64,000 bases of DNA from Luteipulveratus halotolerans. GTDB taxonomy: Bacteria > Actinomycetota > Actinomycetes > Actinomycetales > Dermatophilaceae. The stretch spans positions 372,001-436,000 of the forward strand of contig NZ_LAIR01000002.1 of assembly GCF_001247745.1 (NCBI RefSeq), in the 5' to 3' direction. The notes beneath the pieces are model-generated. The model was not told the DNA's origin, made no database searches, and was given only the letters and a program-made list of their open reading frames with translations. This document shows positions 49,741 to 58,669 of the stretch, piece after piece. Numbering within the stretch: position 1 is the first letter of the stretch; each line of letters starts with the position of its first letter. The translations under genes and the position numbers were made by a program.

Positions 49741-51381
49741 ATGGCCCCGCAACCCCTCCGACCGTCGTACGCCTCCGGCATCTCGGACGTACCTCTGCTC
49801 GGAGACACCATCGGCGACAACCTGGCCCGCACCGTCGCGCGTCACGGCGATCGTGAGGCTCTCGTCGACGTGCCGAGCGGCCGTCGCTGGACGTACGCCG
49901 AGCTGTTGGCCGATGTCGACGCGCTCGCCAAGGGTCTGGTCGCGCAGGGTCTCTCGAAGGGCGACCGGGTCGGGATCTGGTCTCCCAACTGCGCCGAGTG
50001 GGTGCTGCTGCAGTACGCCACCGCCCGCATCGGCGTGATCCTGGTCTGCGTCAACCCGTCGTACCGCTCGCACGAGCTGGCCTACGTCGTCAAGCAGTCG
50101 GGCATGCGCATGCTCGTGAGCGCCGTCCAGCACAAGACGTCCGACTACCGGTCCATGGTGCAGGAGGTGCGCGGCGACTGCCCCGACCTGCGCGACACCG
50201 TCTACATCGGCGAGTCGAGCTGGGACGACCTGGTCGCGGCCGGGTCGCGGACGTCCGACGACCAGCTCGTACGACGGGCCGGCGAGCTCGCGGCCGACGA
50301 GCCGGTCAACATCCAGTACACCTCGGGCACCACCGGCTTCCCCAAGGGCGCGACGCTCACGCACCACAACATCCTCAACAACGGGTTCTTCGTCGGCGAG
50401 ATGGTGGGCTACTCCGAGCAGGACCGCATCTGCATCCCGGTGCCGTTCTACCACTGCTTCGGCATGGTCATGGGCAACCTCGCGGCCACCTCGCACGGCG
50501 CCTGCATGGTGATCCCGGCGCCGTCGTTCGATCCGACCGCGACGCTGAAAGCCGTTGTCTCCGAACGTTGTACGTCGCTGTACGGCGTGCCGACGATGTT
50601 CATCGCCGAGCTCGGTCTCGACGACTTCGCGTCGTACGACCTGTCGACCCTGCGCACCGGCATCATGGCCGGCTCCCCCTGCCCGGTCGAGGTGATGAAG
50701 CGCGTCGTCGCCGAGATGAACATGGCCGAGGTGGCCATCTGCTACGGCATGACCGAGACCTCGCCGGTGTCGACCATGACGCGCGTCGACGACGACCTGG
50801 CCCGGCGTACCGAGACGGTCGGAAGGGTCATGCCGCACCTGGAGGTCAAGGTGGTCGACCCCGTGACCGGTCGGCCGGTGCCGCGCGGTGAGACGGGCGA
50901 GCTGTGCACCCGCGGCTACTCGGTGATGCTCGGCTACTGGGAGCAGCCGGACAAGACCGACGAGGCCATCGACACCGCCCGCTGGATGCACACCGGCGAC
51001 CTCGCCACCATGGACGACGACGGCTACCTCAACGTCGTCGGTCGCATCAAGGACCTCGTCATCCGCGGCGGCGAGAACGTCTACCCGCGCGAGGTCGAGG
51101 AGTTCCTCTACACCCACCCGGCGATCGCGGACGTGCAGGTGATCGGGGTGCCCGACGAGAAGTACGGCGAAGAGCTGATGGCCTGGGTGGTGATGCGGCC
51201 CGATCAGGAGCCGCTGACGACCGAGGCAGTGCGGGAGTTCGCGACAGGCAAGCTCGCGCACTACAAGATCCCGCGCTACGTGCACGTCACCGAGGAGTTC
51301 CCGATGACGGTGACGGGCAAGGTCCGCAAGGTCGAGATGCGCGAGCGCTCCGTCGACATCCTGGCAGCGACGAGCGACTAG
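49741..51381 (+). CDS. AMP-binding acyl-CoA synthetase (FadD-like)
   Basis: 546 residues. P-loop YTSGTTGFPKGATLTH, A4/A5 region CYGMTETSPVSTM, hinge WMHTGDLATMDDDGYLNVVG and GRIKDLVIRGGENVYPREVE, and the catalytic Lys in MTVTGKVRKVEM are all present. Medium- to long-chain fatty acids or related acids are likely substrates. ATG 49741 has AGGAGG 5 nt upstream, preferred over GTG 49702. TAGTGT at 49698 would start a short leader. No pathway neighbours. Confidence 0.92.
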   Translation: MAPQPLRPSYASGISDVPLLGDTIGDNLARTVARHGDREALVDVPSGRRWTYAELLADVDALAKGLVAQGLSKGDRVGIWSPNCAEWVLLQYATARIGVILVCVNPSYRSHELAYVVKQSGMRMLVSAVQHKTSDYRSMVQEVRGDCPDLRDTVYIGESSWDDLVAAGSRTSDDQLVRRAGELAADEPVNIQYTSGTTGFPKGATLTHHNILNNGFFVGEMVGYSEQDRICIPVPFYHCFGMVMGNLAATSHGACMVIPAPSFDPTATLKAVVSERCTSLYGVPTMFIAELGLDDFASYDLSTLRTGIMAGSPCPVEVMKRVVAEMNMAEVAICYGMTETSPVSTMTRVDDDLARRTETVGRVMPHLEVKVVDPVTGRPVPRGETGELCTRGYSVMLGYWEQPDKTDEAIDTARWMHTGDLATMDDDGYLNVVGRIKDLVIRGGENVYPREVEEFLYTHPAIADVQVIGVPDEKYGEELMAWVVMRPDQEPLTTEAVREFATGKLAHYKIPRYVHVTEEFPMTVTGKVRKVEMRERSVDILAATSD

Positions 51382-51443
51382 GCGAAGGGCCTCGGGCGGC
51401 CGTCGGGTCGAGGTCGAGCGGCCTGAAGCCATAGCGTGAGCCC

Positions 51444-52514
51444 GTGACTCTTCCCAGCGGTGAGCAGTGGTCGATCCGGCACGGCGACCAGGAGGCGGTG
51501 GTCGTCCAGGTCGGCGGCGGCATCCGGTCCTACACGGTCGGTGGCCGACCCGTGCTGCACGGCTACGCAGAGGACGCGAAGGCCGATGCCGGGCGTGGTC
51601 AGCTGCTGATGCCGTGGCCCAACCGCGTCCGCGACGGGAAGTTCTCGTTCGAGGGGCGTGACGAGCAGCTCGCCCTGTCCGAGCCCTCCCGCTTCAACGC
51701 CTCCCACGGCCTCGTCCGGTGGTCGTTGTGGTCGCTCGTCGAGCAGTCGGAGAACGCGCTCACGGTCGCGTACTCGCTTCTGCCACAACAAGGTTGGGAC
51801 TGGCGGCTCGACCTGCGCGTGCGGTACGAGCTCGACGACGACGGCCTCACAGTGACACCGTCGGCCACCAACGTCGGTACGACGGTCGCGCCCTTCGGGT
51901 TCGGCGCGCACCCCTACCTGACGGCCGGTGAGGAGACCGTCGACGAGCTCACGCTGAGCCTGCCGGGCTCGACCGTGCTCGACGTGGACGAGCGATTGAT
52001 CCCGACCGGGCGGTCCGGCGTACCGCGCGACCTGGACTTCCGTGAGGCGCGCGCGATCGGGGCCACTCAGCTCGACCACGCGTTCACGGATCTGGAGGCG
52101 GAGCCCTTGGTCTCGATACGGCCCTCCGCTAGCGCTCCGGGCCTACTCGACCAGCGGGAGGGCGCACTCGACCGGCGGGAGGGCGTACTCGACCGGCGGG
52201 AGGGCCTACTCGACCAGCGGGAGGGCGCACTCGACCAGCGGGAGGGCGCACTCGACCGGCGGGTGTGGCTCGTGTCGGTGAGCAGGGGAGAGGTGAGCAC
52301 GACCCTGTGGGGTGACGCGTCGGCGTACCCGTTCGTGCAGGTGTTCACCGGCGACTCGCTGCCCCGCGACAAGGCCCGGCGCACGGGTGTCGCGGTCGAG
52401 CCGATGACCTGCCCGGCGAACGCGCTCGCGACCGGTGACTCGCTCGTACGCATCGAGCCCGGTGACACGTGGAGCGCTCCCTGGGGAGTTCGTCCGTCCA
52501 GGGTGCCTTCGTAG
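51444..52514 (+). CDS. Aldose 1-epimerase family protein with repeat insertion
   Basis: 356 residues; family members are about 300. QLLMPWPNRVRDGKFSFEGR, SRFNASHGLVRWSLWSLVEQ (catalytic His region), VAPFGFGAHPYLTAG (second His) and AVEPMTCPANALATGDSL (C-terminal block with Glu) make a complete galactose mutarotase-like protein. Between ATQLDHAFTDLE and RVWLVSVSRGEVSTTLW, where a short loop is expected, about 52 residues are encoded by a palindromic repeat plus LDQREGA-type heptads. GTG 51444 follows TAGCGT by 6 nt. Activity may survive if the insert is a surface loop. Confidence 0.88.
   Translation: MTLPSGEQWSIRHGDQEAVVVQVGGGIRSYTVGGRPVLHGYAEDAKADAGRGQLLMPWPNRVRDGKFSFEGRDEQLALSEPSRFNASHGLVRWSLWSLVEQSENALTVAYSLLPQQGWDWRLDLRVRYELDDDGLTVTPSATNVGTTVAPFGFGAHPYLTAGEETVDELTLSLPGSTVLDVDERLIPTGRSGVPRDLDFREARAIGATQLDHAFTDLEAEPLVSIRPSASAPGLLDQREGALDRREGVLDRREGLLDQREGALDQREGALDRRVWLVSVSRGEVSTTLWGDASAYPFVQVFTGDSLPRDKARRTGVAVEPMTCPANALATGDSLVRIEPGDTWSAPWGVRPSRVPS
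52109..52263 (+). repeat. REP-like palindrome with 21-bp tandem repeats inside a coding region
   Basis: 52109-52140 is a palindromic head (TGGTCTCGATACGGCC... with GCTAGC centre) whose right side leads into GGCCTACTCGACCA. From 52141 five full 21-bp units (GCSYACTCGACCRGCGGGAGG) and a partial sixth follow, differing only at four positions. Each adds seven codons (LDQREGA, LDRREGV and so on), so the frame is kept. Confidence 0.85.
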
Positions 52515-52517
52515 ACT
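52512..52517 (+). promoter_or_regulatory. -10 box for leaderless PadR gene
   Basis: TAGACT, 7 nt, ATG 52525; it overlaps the end of the epimerase gene. Confidence 0.55.
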
Positions 52518-52524
52518 CGCGCTC

Positions 52525-53163
52525 ATGGCAGCCACGGAGATCCGCCTGATGGTGCTGGGGGCGGTGTCGCTGTTCGAGCCGGTCAACGGTTACCAGATCC
52601 GGCGCGAGCTGCTGTCGTGGCGGGTCGAGGACTGGGCGCACATCAAGCCCGGCTCGATCTACTCCGCGCTCTCGACGCTCACCCGGCAGGGTGGCCTCGA
52701 ACGCCACGACCTGGTCGACAGCGGGCGTGAGGTCGCGGTCTACACGATCACCGACGACGGGCGCGACGAGTTCGAGCGGTTGTTCTCGGTGGCCGTCGAG
52801 ACGGTCGACATGGCCTCGCGACTGGGGTTCTACACCGCGCTCAGCCTGCTTCCGCTGATGCCGCGCGAGGTCGTGCTGAGCAGCCTGAAGGTGCGGGCGA
52901 CGGCGCTGCAGGCCCAGATCGACGACGGCCGCCGCGCGTCGACCACGCGCGACCAGCTGCCGCCCCACGTCCAGGACCTCGTCGAGCTCTGGCAGGCCAG
53001 CGCGCTGACCGAGCAGGAGTGGCTGCAACGGGTGATCGAGCAGGTGCAGGCCGGCTCGCTCGAGCTCGCCGGCGACCCGCAGACGTGGCAGCCACCCGCC
53101 GACGACCCGGGCTGGCAGATGGATGCCGACCGCCGCCGCTATCGCGAGATGCTCGGCCGCTGA
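52525..53163 (+). CDS. PadR family transcriptional regulator
   Basis: 212 residues. LMVLGAVSLFEPVNGYQIRR starts the winged helix; WAHIKPGSIYSALSTLTRQG is the PadR signature recognition region and GLERHDLVDSGREVAVYTIT the wing. A long C-terminal helical domain (Vir_C-like, with WLQRVIEQVQAGSLEL) mediates dimerisation. Leaderless start supported by TAGACT 7 nt upstream. It stands alone, with no adjacent efflux gene on its strand, so targets are unknown. Confidence 0.9.
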   Translation: MAATEIRLMVLGAVSLFEPVNGYQIRRELLSWRVEDWAHIKPGSIYSALSTLTRQGGLERHDLVDSGREVAVYTITDDGRDEFERLFSVAVETVDMASRLGFYTALSLLPLMPREVVLSSLKVRATALQAQIDDGRRASTTRDQLPPHVQDLVELWQASALTEQEWLQRVIEQVQAGSLELAGDPQTWQPPADDPGWQMDADRRRYREMLGR

Positions 53164-53214
53164 CCTGGGCGCTCTGGCGCGCATGCCGGCAGCGACGGCC
53201 ATGACGTCGGTCGC

Positions 53215-53757
53215 TCAGGCGCCGGGGAGCTCCTGGGCGAGGACGGTGAGGTGGACCAGCAACCTCTCGAGGTGCTCGGCCGGGATGTCATCGACCACGA
53301 AGCCGAGCGCCTCGTCGACGCTCTCGTCCAGAGCACGCACGGCTGCGCGGCCACGGGCTGTAAGACGGACGAGGACCACACGGACGTCCTGCCACCCCTG
53401 GTCCTTCGTGGCCATGCCTCGTGCCACCAGGTCGGTGACCCGGCGCGACACCGCTTGATGCGATACACCCAACAGCTCGGCGAGCGTCGAGATCGGGACG
53501 GTCCGATCGCGGAGGCTGTCGAGCAGCTTGAGGTCGCCGTCTGTGAGCTCCCGCCATCCACGCTGATGGACGGACTCGAGCACGGCCGCGTCCATCACCG
53601 CCGACGCCCGTCGAAGCAGCTGAGGTAGGGCGGTGACGGGCGGGACCTCGTCGAGCCGCAGGAAGTGTCGGCGCACCGGATCCAGATGGTCGAGCGCATC
53701 GGGTACGGCGCCCGGGCGCCGTGGTGCCGGCGTCGAGTAGTCGTCGGTCTCGTCCAT
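53215..53757 (-). CDS. MarR family transcriptional regulator
   Basis: 180 residues. N-terminal extension of about 60, then ELTDGDLKLLDSLRDRTVPI, the helix-turn-helix TLAELLGVSHQAVSRRVTDL, and wing VARGMATKDQGWQDVRVVLV. C-terminal helices end ELPGA. ATG 53757 is chosen because the protein family starts there and a CACAGT box lies 6 nt upstream. It is convergent with PadR (51 bp apart) and lies downstream of two DnaA-box-like sites. Confidence 0.87.
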   Translation of the reverse strand: MDETDDYSTPAPRRPGAVPDALDHLDPVRRHFLRLDEVPPVTALPQLLRRASAVMDAAVLESVHQRGWRELTDGDLKLLDSLRDRTVPISTLAELLGVSHQAVSRRVTDLVARGMATKDQGWQDVRVVLVRLTARGRAAVRALDESVDEALGFVVDDIPAEHLERLLVHLTVLAQELPGA

Positions 53758-53805
53758 GCGAGCACTGTGGCGCATCCTCTGGACCCACGACTCCCACGCC
53801 GCGAG

Positions 53806-53857
53806 TTGTCCACAACGGCAACGGTTCTCGGCGCCTGGGTAGCGGGGATGTGGACAA
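53806..53857. promoter_or_regulatory. Two inverted DnaA-box-like sequences
   Basis: TTGTCCACA at 53806-53814 (plus) and its complement TGTGGACAA at 53849-53857 match the actinobacterial DnaA box, 34 bp apart and facing each other, in the intergenic region upstream of the MarR gene. The rest of an oriC (many boxes, AT-rich DUE, dnaA/dnaN) is absent. Confidence 0.5.
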
Positions 53858-53918
53858 CCGGGGCCCCAGAAGGTGGACCTGACCGCGCACGTGAGGTCGA
53901 CAGGGGGTGGTGAGACAA

Positions 53919-53956
53919 GCGCAACGAGGTTGCGGACTCCCGCAACCTCGTTGCGC
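53919..53956. terminator. 17-bp perfect hairpin downstream of nagA
   Basis: GCGCAACGAGGTTGCGG and its complement with loop ACTC. Flanking GACAGGGG/CCCCTGTC can extend it into a larger cruciform. It terminates nagA (minus strand). Confidence 0.8.
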
Positions 53957-54006
53957 AAGTTTCGGACACCCCTGTCGGCCTGAATGCCTTCGCGTCGCAG
54001 CGTGCG

Positions 54007-55143
54007 TCAGGCCTCCGCGTGACCGTGAGGCGATGAGAAGGCCGTCTTCGTGAGGTCATCGGCGATGTGCACGAGGTTCGCCGCGGCGCCGACCTCGATG
54101 CGACCCCGTCCGGTCAGGCCGACCGCGGTGGCCGGGTGCGAGGTGGCGGCGGCGACCGCGAGCGAGACGTCGACGCCGGCCTCGACCGCACGGCGTACGG
54201 CCTCGTCCATCGTGAGCGTGCTGCCCGCGAGCGACCCGCCGTCCGTCAGCCGGGCGGCACCGTCGGCGACCGTGGCCGCGAGGCCGCCGAGCTCGTACTG
54301 GCCGTCGGGGACACCGGAGGCAGCGATCGCGTCGGTGATCAGCACAGCGCGGTCGGGACGCGCCGCGAGCACCGTGCGCAACGTGGCCGGGTGCAGGTGG
54401 ATACCGTCGTTGATCAGCTCGACCCACGCGCGTGCGTCGAGGCTCGCGCCGATCGGGCCGGGCTCGCGGTGGTGCAGGGGCCGCATGCCGTTGAACAGGT
54501 GCGTCGCGACCGTGGCGCCGCGGGCGAACGCAGCCGTGCACGCGTCGTACGTGCCGTCGGTGTGCCCGACCGCCACGGCGACCCCGGCCGCCCGCGCCGC
54601 ATCGATCAGCTCGCCCGAGCCGGGGCGCTCGGGTGCCACCGTGATCATCCGCAGCGTGCCGCGCGCCGCCTCGACCATCCGGGCGAACCCGTCGAGGTCG
54701 GGGTCGGTGAGGTACGCCGGGTTCTGGGCGCCGCAGCGGGCCGCCGACAGGAAAGGACCTTCGAGGTGCGAGCCGCGGATGATCGTGTCGCCCGTCTCGA
54801 CGACGTCAGCGACGACCGCGAGCTGCTCGCACAGTGCGTCGACCGGCGCGGTGACCAGTGACGCCAGCAGCGAACCGGTGCCGTGACGCTCGTGGAAGGT
54901 CGCCGCGGCGCGGACCGACTCGGCATCGGCAGACGTGAAGTCGCCGCCGCCACCGCCGTGGCAGTGGATGTCGACGTACGCCGGTGCGAGCCAGCCGTCC
55001 GTCAAGGTCACGTCGGCCCTCGCGGCCGGCGCACCCTCACCGAGCTCGACGACCCGGCCGTCGTCGATGCGGACCCACCCCTCACGGGTGGGCGAGTCGG
55101 CTGAGCCGGTGAGCAGACGTCGGGCGTGGATGAGGTGAGGCAC
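54007..55143 (-). CDS. nagA: N-acetylglucosamine-6-phosphate deacetylase
   Basis: 378 residues, amidohydrolase fold. YVDIHCHGGGGGDFTSADAE has the metal HxH site, GSHLEGPFLS the catalytic/metal Glu, AVAVGHTDGTYD and ATHLFNGMRPLHHREPG the later His ligands, and VLITDAIAASGV the catalytic Asp. It deacetylates GlcNAc-6-P in amino sugar recycling. GTG 55143 (VPHLIHARRLL) fits the family start better than an ATG at 55161. No nagB is adjacent. It is divergent from menD, 38 bp apart. Confidence 0.92.
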   Translation of the reverse strand: MPHLIHARRLLTGSADSPTREGWVRIDDGRVVELGEGAPAARADVTLTDGWLAPAYVDIHCHGGGGGDFTSADAESVRAAATFHERHGTGSLLASLVTAPVDALCEQLAVVADVVETGDTIIRGSHLEGPFLSAARCGAQNPAYLTDPDLDGFARMVEAARGTLRMITVAPERPGSGELIDAARAAGVAVAVGHTDGTYDACTAAFARGATVATHLFNGMRPLHHREPGPIGASLDARAWVELINDGIHLHPATLRTVLAARPDRAVLITDAIAASGVPDGQYELGGLAATVADGAARLTDGGSLAGSTLTMDEAVRRAVEAGVDVSLAVAAATSHPATAVGLTGRGRIEVGAAANLVHIADDLTKTAFSSPHGHAEA

Positions 55144-55181
55144 CCGCCGATCTTCTCGCACCCGTGGTGCAGGATGGCTGA

Positions 55182-56906
55182 GTGAACCCCTCGCTCGCGC
55201 TGGCCACCGTGATCGTCGATGAGCTGATCCGGCACGGAGTCACCGACGTGGTGCTCTGCCCGGGATCACGGTCGGCGCCGTTCGCGTACGCCGTGCACGA
55301 GGCCGACCGCGACGGACGTCTGCGGCTGCACGTGCGGGTCGATGAGCGGTCCGCAGCGTTCACCGCGCTCGGGCTGGCCAAGGTCAGCCGGGTGCCGGTG
55401 CCGGTCATCACGACCAGCGGCACGGCTGTGGCCAACCTCTACCCGGCCGTGCTCGAGGCGAGCCAGGCCAGTGTGCCGATGGTCGTCATCACCGCCGACC
55501 GGCCCGCTGAGCTGCGCGGCACGGGCGCCAACCAGACGACCGACCAGGTCAAGCTGTTCGGGCGCGCGACGCGCTGGTTCCACGAGACGGCGACCCCGGA
55601 GCGCCGCGTCGGTCAGAACGGCACCTGGCGCAGTCTCGTCGGTCGGGCGATCGCCGAGAGCCGCGGTCTGCCGAGCGGCGATCCGGGCCCGGTGCACCTC
55701 AACATCCCGCTGCGCGACCCGCTGGTGCCGACGGACGACGGCGAGCCGTGGCCCGAGGGCCTCGACGGCCGTGAGCAGGGGCAGCCGTGGCTGGCCCTGC
55801 GTGCCCCGCACAGCCACCCGCCGGCGGTCACCGGCCCGGGCATCGCACCGGTGCCTCGCACGCTCGTGATCCTCGGTGACCTCCCGGACCCGGCCCAGGG
55901 CGGTGAGCTCGCCGAGCTGGCGGCGGCGGCCGGCTGGCCGATGCTCGCCGAGCCGTTCGGCCGCTATCACCGTGGACGGGTGAGCCCGCACGGCCCGCTC
56001 ATGCTCGGTGCCTACGACTGGCTGGACGAGCACCGTCCCGAGCGCGTGCTGATCGGCGGACGCCTCACCCTCTCTCGCGACGTCAACCGGCTGCTGCAGC
56101 ACCCGGACGTCACGGTCGAGGTCGTCACCCCGCTCACGTCGTGGGCCGACGCCGTCCACGTCGTACGCCGCGTCCACGACTGGGCCGACATCGAGCGCAG
56201 CCACTCGGCCGTCGCCGGCTGCGTCGACCGCTCGTGGGCGGCGGCCTGGCGCAAGGCCGCGTCGGGCATCGGCGTGGCCGCAGATGCTGTCGTCGACGGC
56301 TCCTGGCCCTCGGGCCTGTCGGTCGCGGCGACGGTCGCCCACAACCTGCCGGCCGGAGGCGGCCTCTACATCGGGTCGTCCAACTCGGTGCGCGACCTCG
56401 ACCTCGGTCGCGACCCGCAGCGCATCGCCCGCGACGTGGTGTCGGTCGCCAACCGCGGTCTCGCAGGTATCGACGGCGTGGTCAGCTCAGCGGTGGGCAT
56501 GGCGCTGTCGCGGCCGGGCCAGGCCAACGTCGCGCTGATGGGCGACCTGACCTTCCTGCACGACGCCAACGGGCTGCTCATCGGGCCGCACGAGCCGGTG
56601 CCCGACCTCACCATCGTGGTGGTCAACGACGACGGCGGCGGCATCTTCGGCACGCTCGAGCAAGGCCGTGCCGAGCTGTCGGACGCGTTGGAGCGGGTGT
56701 TCTCGACGCCGACCGGCACGCGGATCGCCGACCTGTGCGCCGCTCACGACGTCGAGCACGAACGGGTCACCCACCGCGACCGGCTGGTCGAACGCATCAT
56801 GACGCCGTCGCCCGGACTGCACGTCGTCGAGGTGCCGATCCCGCGCGACAACCAGCGCGACCTGCGCCAGCAGCTCAAGGACGCAGCCGCGGCGGCACTC
56901 GCCTAG
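55182..56906 (+). CDS. menD: SEPHCHC synthase
   Basis: 574 residues, thiamine diphosphate enzyme. VVLCPGSRSAPFAYAVHEAD is the MenD start with the S-R-S motif, ERSAAFTALGLAKVSRVPV contains the catalytic Glu, ITADRPAELRGTGANQTTDQ is MenD-specific, and GDLTFLHDANGLLIG with NDDGGGIFGTLEQG is the ThDP/Mg site. It condenses isochorismate with 2-oxoglutarate. GTG 55182 follows CAGGAT by 6 nt. Its stop shares CTAG with the convergent acetyltransferase gene. Confidence 0.95.
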   Translation: MNPSLALATVIVDELIRHGVTDVVLCPGSRSAPFAYAVHEADRDGRLRLHVRVDERSAAFTALGLAKVSRVPVPVITTSGTAVANLYPAVLEASQASVPMVVITADRPAELRGTGANQTTDQVKLFGRATRWFHETATPERRVGQNGTWRSLVGRAIAESRGLPSGDPGPVHLNIPLRDPLVPTDDGEPWPEGLDGREQGQPWLALRAPHSHPPAVTGPGIAPVPRTLVILGDLPDPAQGGELAELAAAAGWPMLAEPFGRYHRGRVSPHGPLMLGAYDWLDEHRPERVLIGGRLTLSRDVNRLLQHPDVTVEVVTPLTSWADAVHVVRRVHDWADIERSHSAVAGCVDRSWAAAWRKAASGIGVAADAVVDGSWPSGLSVAATVAHNLPAGGGLYIGSSNSVRDLDLGRDPQRIARDVVSVANRGLAGIDGVVSSAVGMALSRPGQANVALMGDLTFLHDANGLLIGPHEPVPDLTIVVVNDDGGGIFGTLEQGRAELSDALERVFSTPTGTRIADLCAAHDVEHERVTHRDRLVERIMTPSPGLHVVEVPIPRDNQRDLRQQLKDAAAAALA

Positions 56907-58156
56907 AACCCGACCGCACCCACCGGCGCCACCAGGGTCCGGAGAGCAGCGTCGAGCTCGTCGGTGGCGCCCGCCCGCAGCTCGGTGAGCAGGCCCGAGT
57001 CTCGTTGTGCGACAAGGCTTCTCGCGCCGAGGTACGCCGACGCGAGGGTCTGGGTGCTCAGCCGCACGTCGGCGTCGGCATCGGTGCGTTCGACCGTCGC
57101 GGCGCCGTCGTCGTCGACCGTCAGGCGCCACCGGCCGGAGTTCCACGGTGCCCGGGCGTCGTCGACGTCGAGCACCACGTCGCAGGCCGCCGCGTAACCC
57201 CGAGCGGTCAGTGCCTTCGGCAGGTCGACCAGGCGCACCCACAGGCTGTCCGTGACGCCGCCGAGCACCGTGCGTGGTGAGCCGACCCAGGCGACGATCC
57301 GGTCGTCGACCGACCGGCCTCTCACCTTGACCGACGTCGTGAGGTCGAGGTCGACCAGGCGGCGCAGCAGCGCGAGCTCGGCGGCCGGCGTACCGACCAT
57401 CTCGATGACCGCGACGGTGCCCTGCGGCTGGTCGTCGTCCCACTTGGGTGTACGCCGGAACCACGCGTAGCCGACGTCCTCGCCGTCGAGCTGGGCGAAC
57501 AGGAAGCGCTGCGGCTCACGGTCACGGATGCTCTGGGCGTTGTCTCGGGCGAACTGGTCGTAGAGCGCTCGCTCACGGACGACAGCCCCCAGGTGCGTGG
57601 CACCGACCCGGAGGGCGACCTGGCGCAGGCGCTCGCCGATGCCCTCGTCGGACGCGTTGGTCAGACGGGTACGGATCGCCGAGGCCGCCTCGTCGAGACC
57701 GGGCGCCGTGAGCGTCGCGCCGCGCGACAGCGTCAGGCGCGTCTCCCACGAAGCGATGCCGTAACCGTGCCGACCGTAGATCGCCGGCTCGCTCGCGTGC
57801 AGCACCGACAGCCCCGACCAGTCGCCGTCACGCGTGCGCTCGAAGTGGTCGTGCAGCATCGCGGTGAGCACGCCACGGCGGCGTTCGTCGGGGTGGACGC
57901 CGACCCAGGTCAGACCGGCAACAGGCAGCTGCCGCAACGACTTCCGCGGTCCGGGCACGGTCAGGGTGAGGGGGTAGACGCCGGCGTACCAGCGCTCGTC
58001 GGCGTCGTCGACGTGCGCCGCGAACCGGCCGTCCTCGGGGATGCCGTCCAGCACACGTTCGGTCGGCTCGGTGGGTGGCTCGTCGAACCACACGAGCAGA
58101 TCGGTGCTCAGGTAGCGGTCGGCGTCATCGGCGGGCCCCACCCGTACGTCGCTCAT
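56903..58156 (-). CDS. Eis-like GNAT acetyltransferase
   Basis: 417 residues. A GNAT domain (VAGLTWVGVHPDERRRGVLT with the acetyl-CoA loop RRRGV) is followed by a second GNAT-like domain and a C-terminal SCP2-type region (RLTVDDDGAATVERTDADAD), the three-part layout of Eis proteins, which multi-acetylate aminoglycosides and lysines. The terminal carboxylate after VGF would act as the base, as in Eis. ATG 58156 chosen (SDVRVGPADDAD). It lies downstream of the flavodoxin-like gene on the same strand. Confidence 0.87.
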   Translation of the reverse strand: MSDVRVGPADDADRYLSTDLLVWFDEPPTEPTERVLDGIPEDGRFAAHVDDADERWYAGVYPLTLTVPGPRKSLRQLPVAGLTWVGVHPDERRRGVLTAMLHDHFERTRDGDWSGLSVLHASEPAIYGRHGYGIASWETRLTLSRGATLTAPGLDEAASAIRTRLTNASDEGIGERLRQVALRVGATHLGAVVRERALYDQFARDNAQSIRDREPQRFLFAQLDGEDVGYAWFRRTPKWDDDQPQGTVAVIEMVGTPAAELALLRRLVDLDLTTSVKVRGRSVDDRIVAWVGSPRTVLGGVTDSLWVRLVDLPKALTARGYAAACDVVLDVDDARAPWNSGRWRLTVDDDGAATVERTDADADVRLSTQTLASAYLGARSLVAQRDSGLLTELRAGATDELDAALRTLVAPVGAVGF

Positions 58157-58212
58157 GGCTCCAGCGTCGACCTCGGGGCGGGTCGTGGGCAACCGGTTTC
58201 GCTCGTCGCCGG

Positions 58213-58668
58213 TCAGGCGTCCATCAGGAGGGCGGCCAGCGTGCCGCCCAGCTCGACGAACTGCTCACGCTCGGCCGGAGCGACCGCGCGCAGGGCCTCG
58301 ACGGGTTCGGCGGCCAGCCTCCACTCCAGGCCGGTGGTGATCGACTCGACCGAACGCCGGGCGCCGGTCGTGTCCGAGCGCCCGTGGATCCAGAACGAGA
58401 AGGGGCGGCCGCTCACCTTGCCGCGCACGTCGTCGTACGTCGAGTCGAACGCGTGCTTGAGTGCACCGGACATGTAGCCGAAGTTGGCGGTGGTGCCGAG
58501 GAGGTAGCCGTCGGCGGTGAGGAAGTCCTCGACCGTGGCGTCGAGTGCGGCGACCACACGGACCTCGACGCCGTCGATCGCGTCGTCGCGCGCGCCTTCG
58601 AGGACGGCGTCGAGCAGCGATCGGGTGAGCGGTGTGGGGGAGTGGTGCAGGACGAGCAGCCGCGCCAT
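58213..58668 (-). CDS. Flavodoxin-like NAD(P)H-dependent FMN reductase
   Basis: 151 residues. LLVLHHSPTPLTRSLLDAVL is the FMN phosphate loop, then YLLGTTANFGYMSGALKHAF (isoalloxazine region) and KVSGRPFSFWIHGR. Short-chain flavodoxin/NADPH-dependent FMN reductase family. Its ATG lies 1 bp after the menF stop, so it is co-transcribed; a role in quinone redox is possible but inferred. Confidence 0.85.
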   Translation of the reverse strand: MARLLVLHHSPTPLTRSLLDAVLEGARDDAIDGVEVRVVAALDATVEDFLTADGYLLGTTANFGYMSGALKHAFDSTYDDVRGKVSGRPFSFWIHGRSDTTGARRSVESITTGLEWRLAAEPVEALRAVAPAEREQFVELGGTLAALLMDA

Positions 58669-58669
58669 G

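Noticed and set aside
52141..52263. Tandem 21-bp repeats considered as a CRISPR array
   Set aside because: Units are directly adjacent without spacers and lie within an epimerase gene; no cas genes are nearby.
53806..53956. Possible replication origin
   Set aside because: Only two DnaA boxes, no AT-rich unwinding region, no dnaA/dnaN/gyrB; the adjacent hairpin is a terminator.
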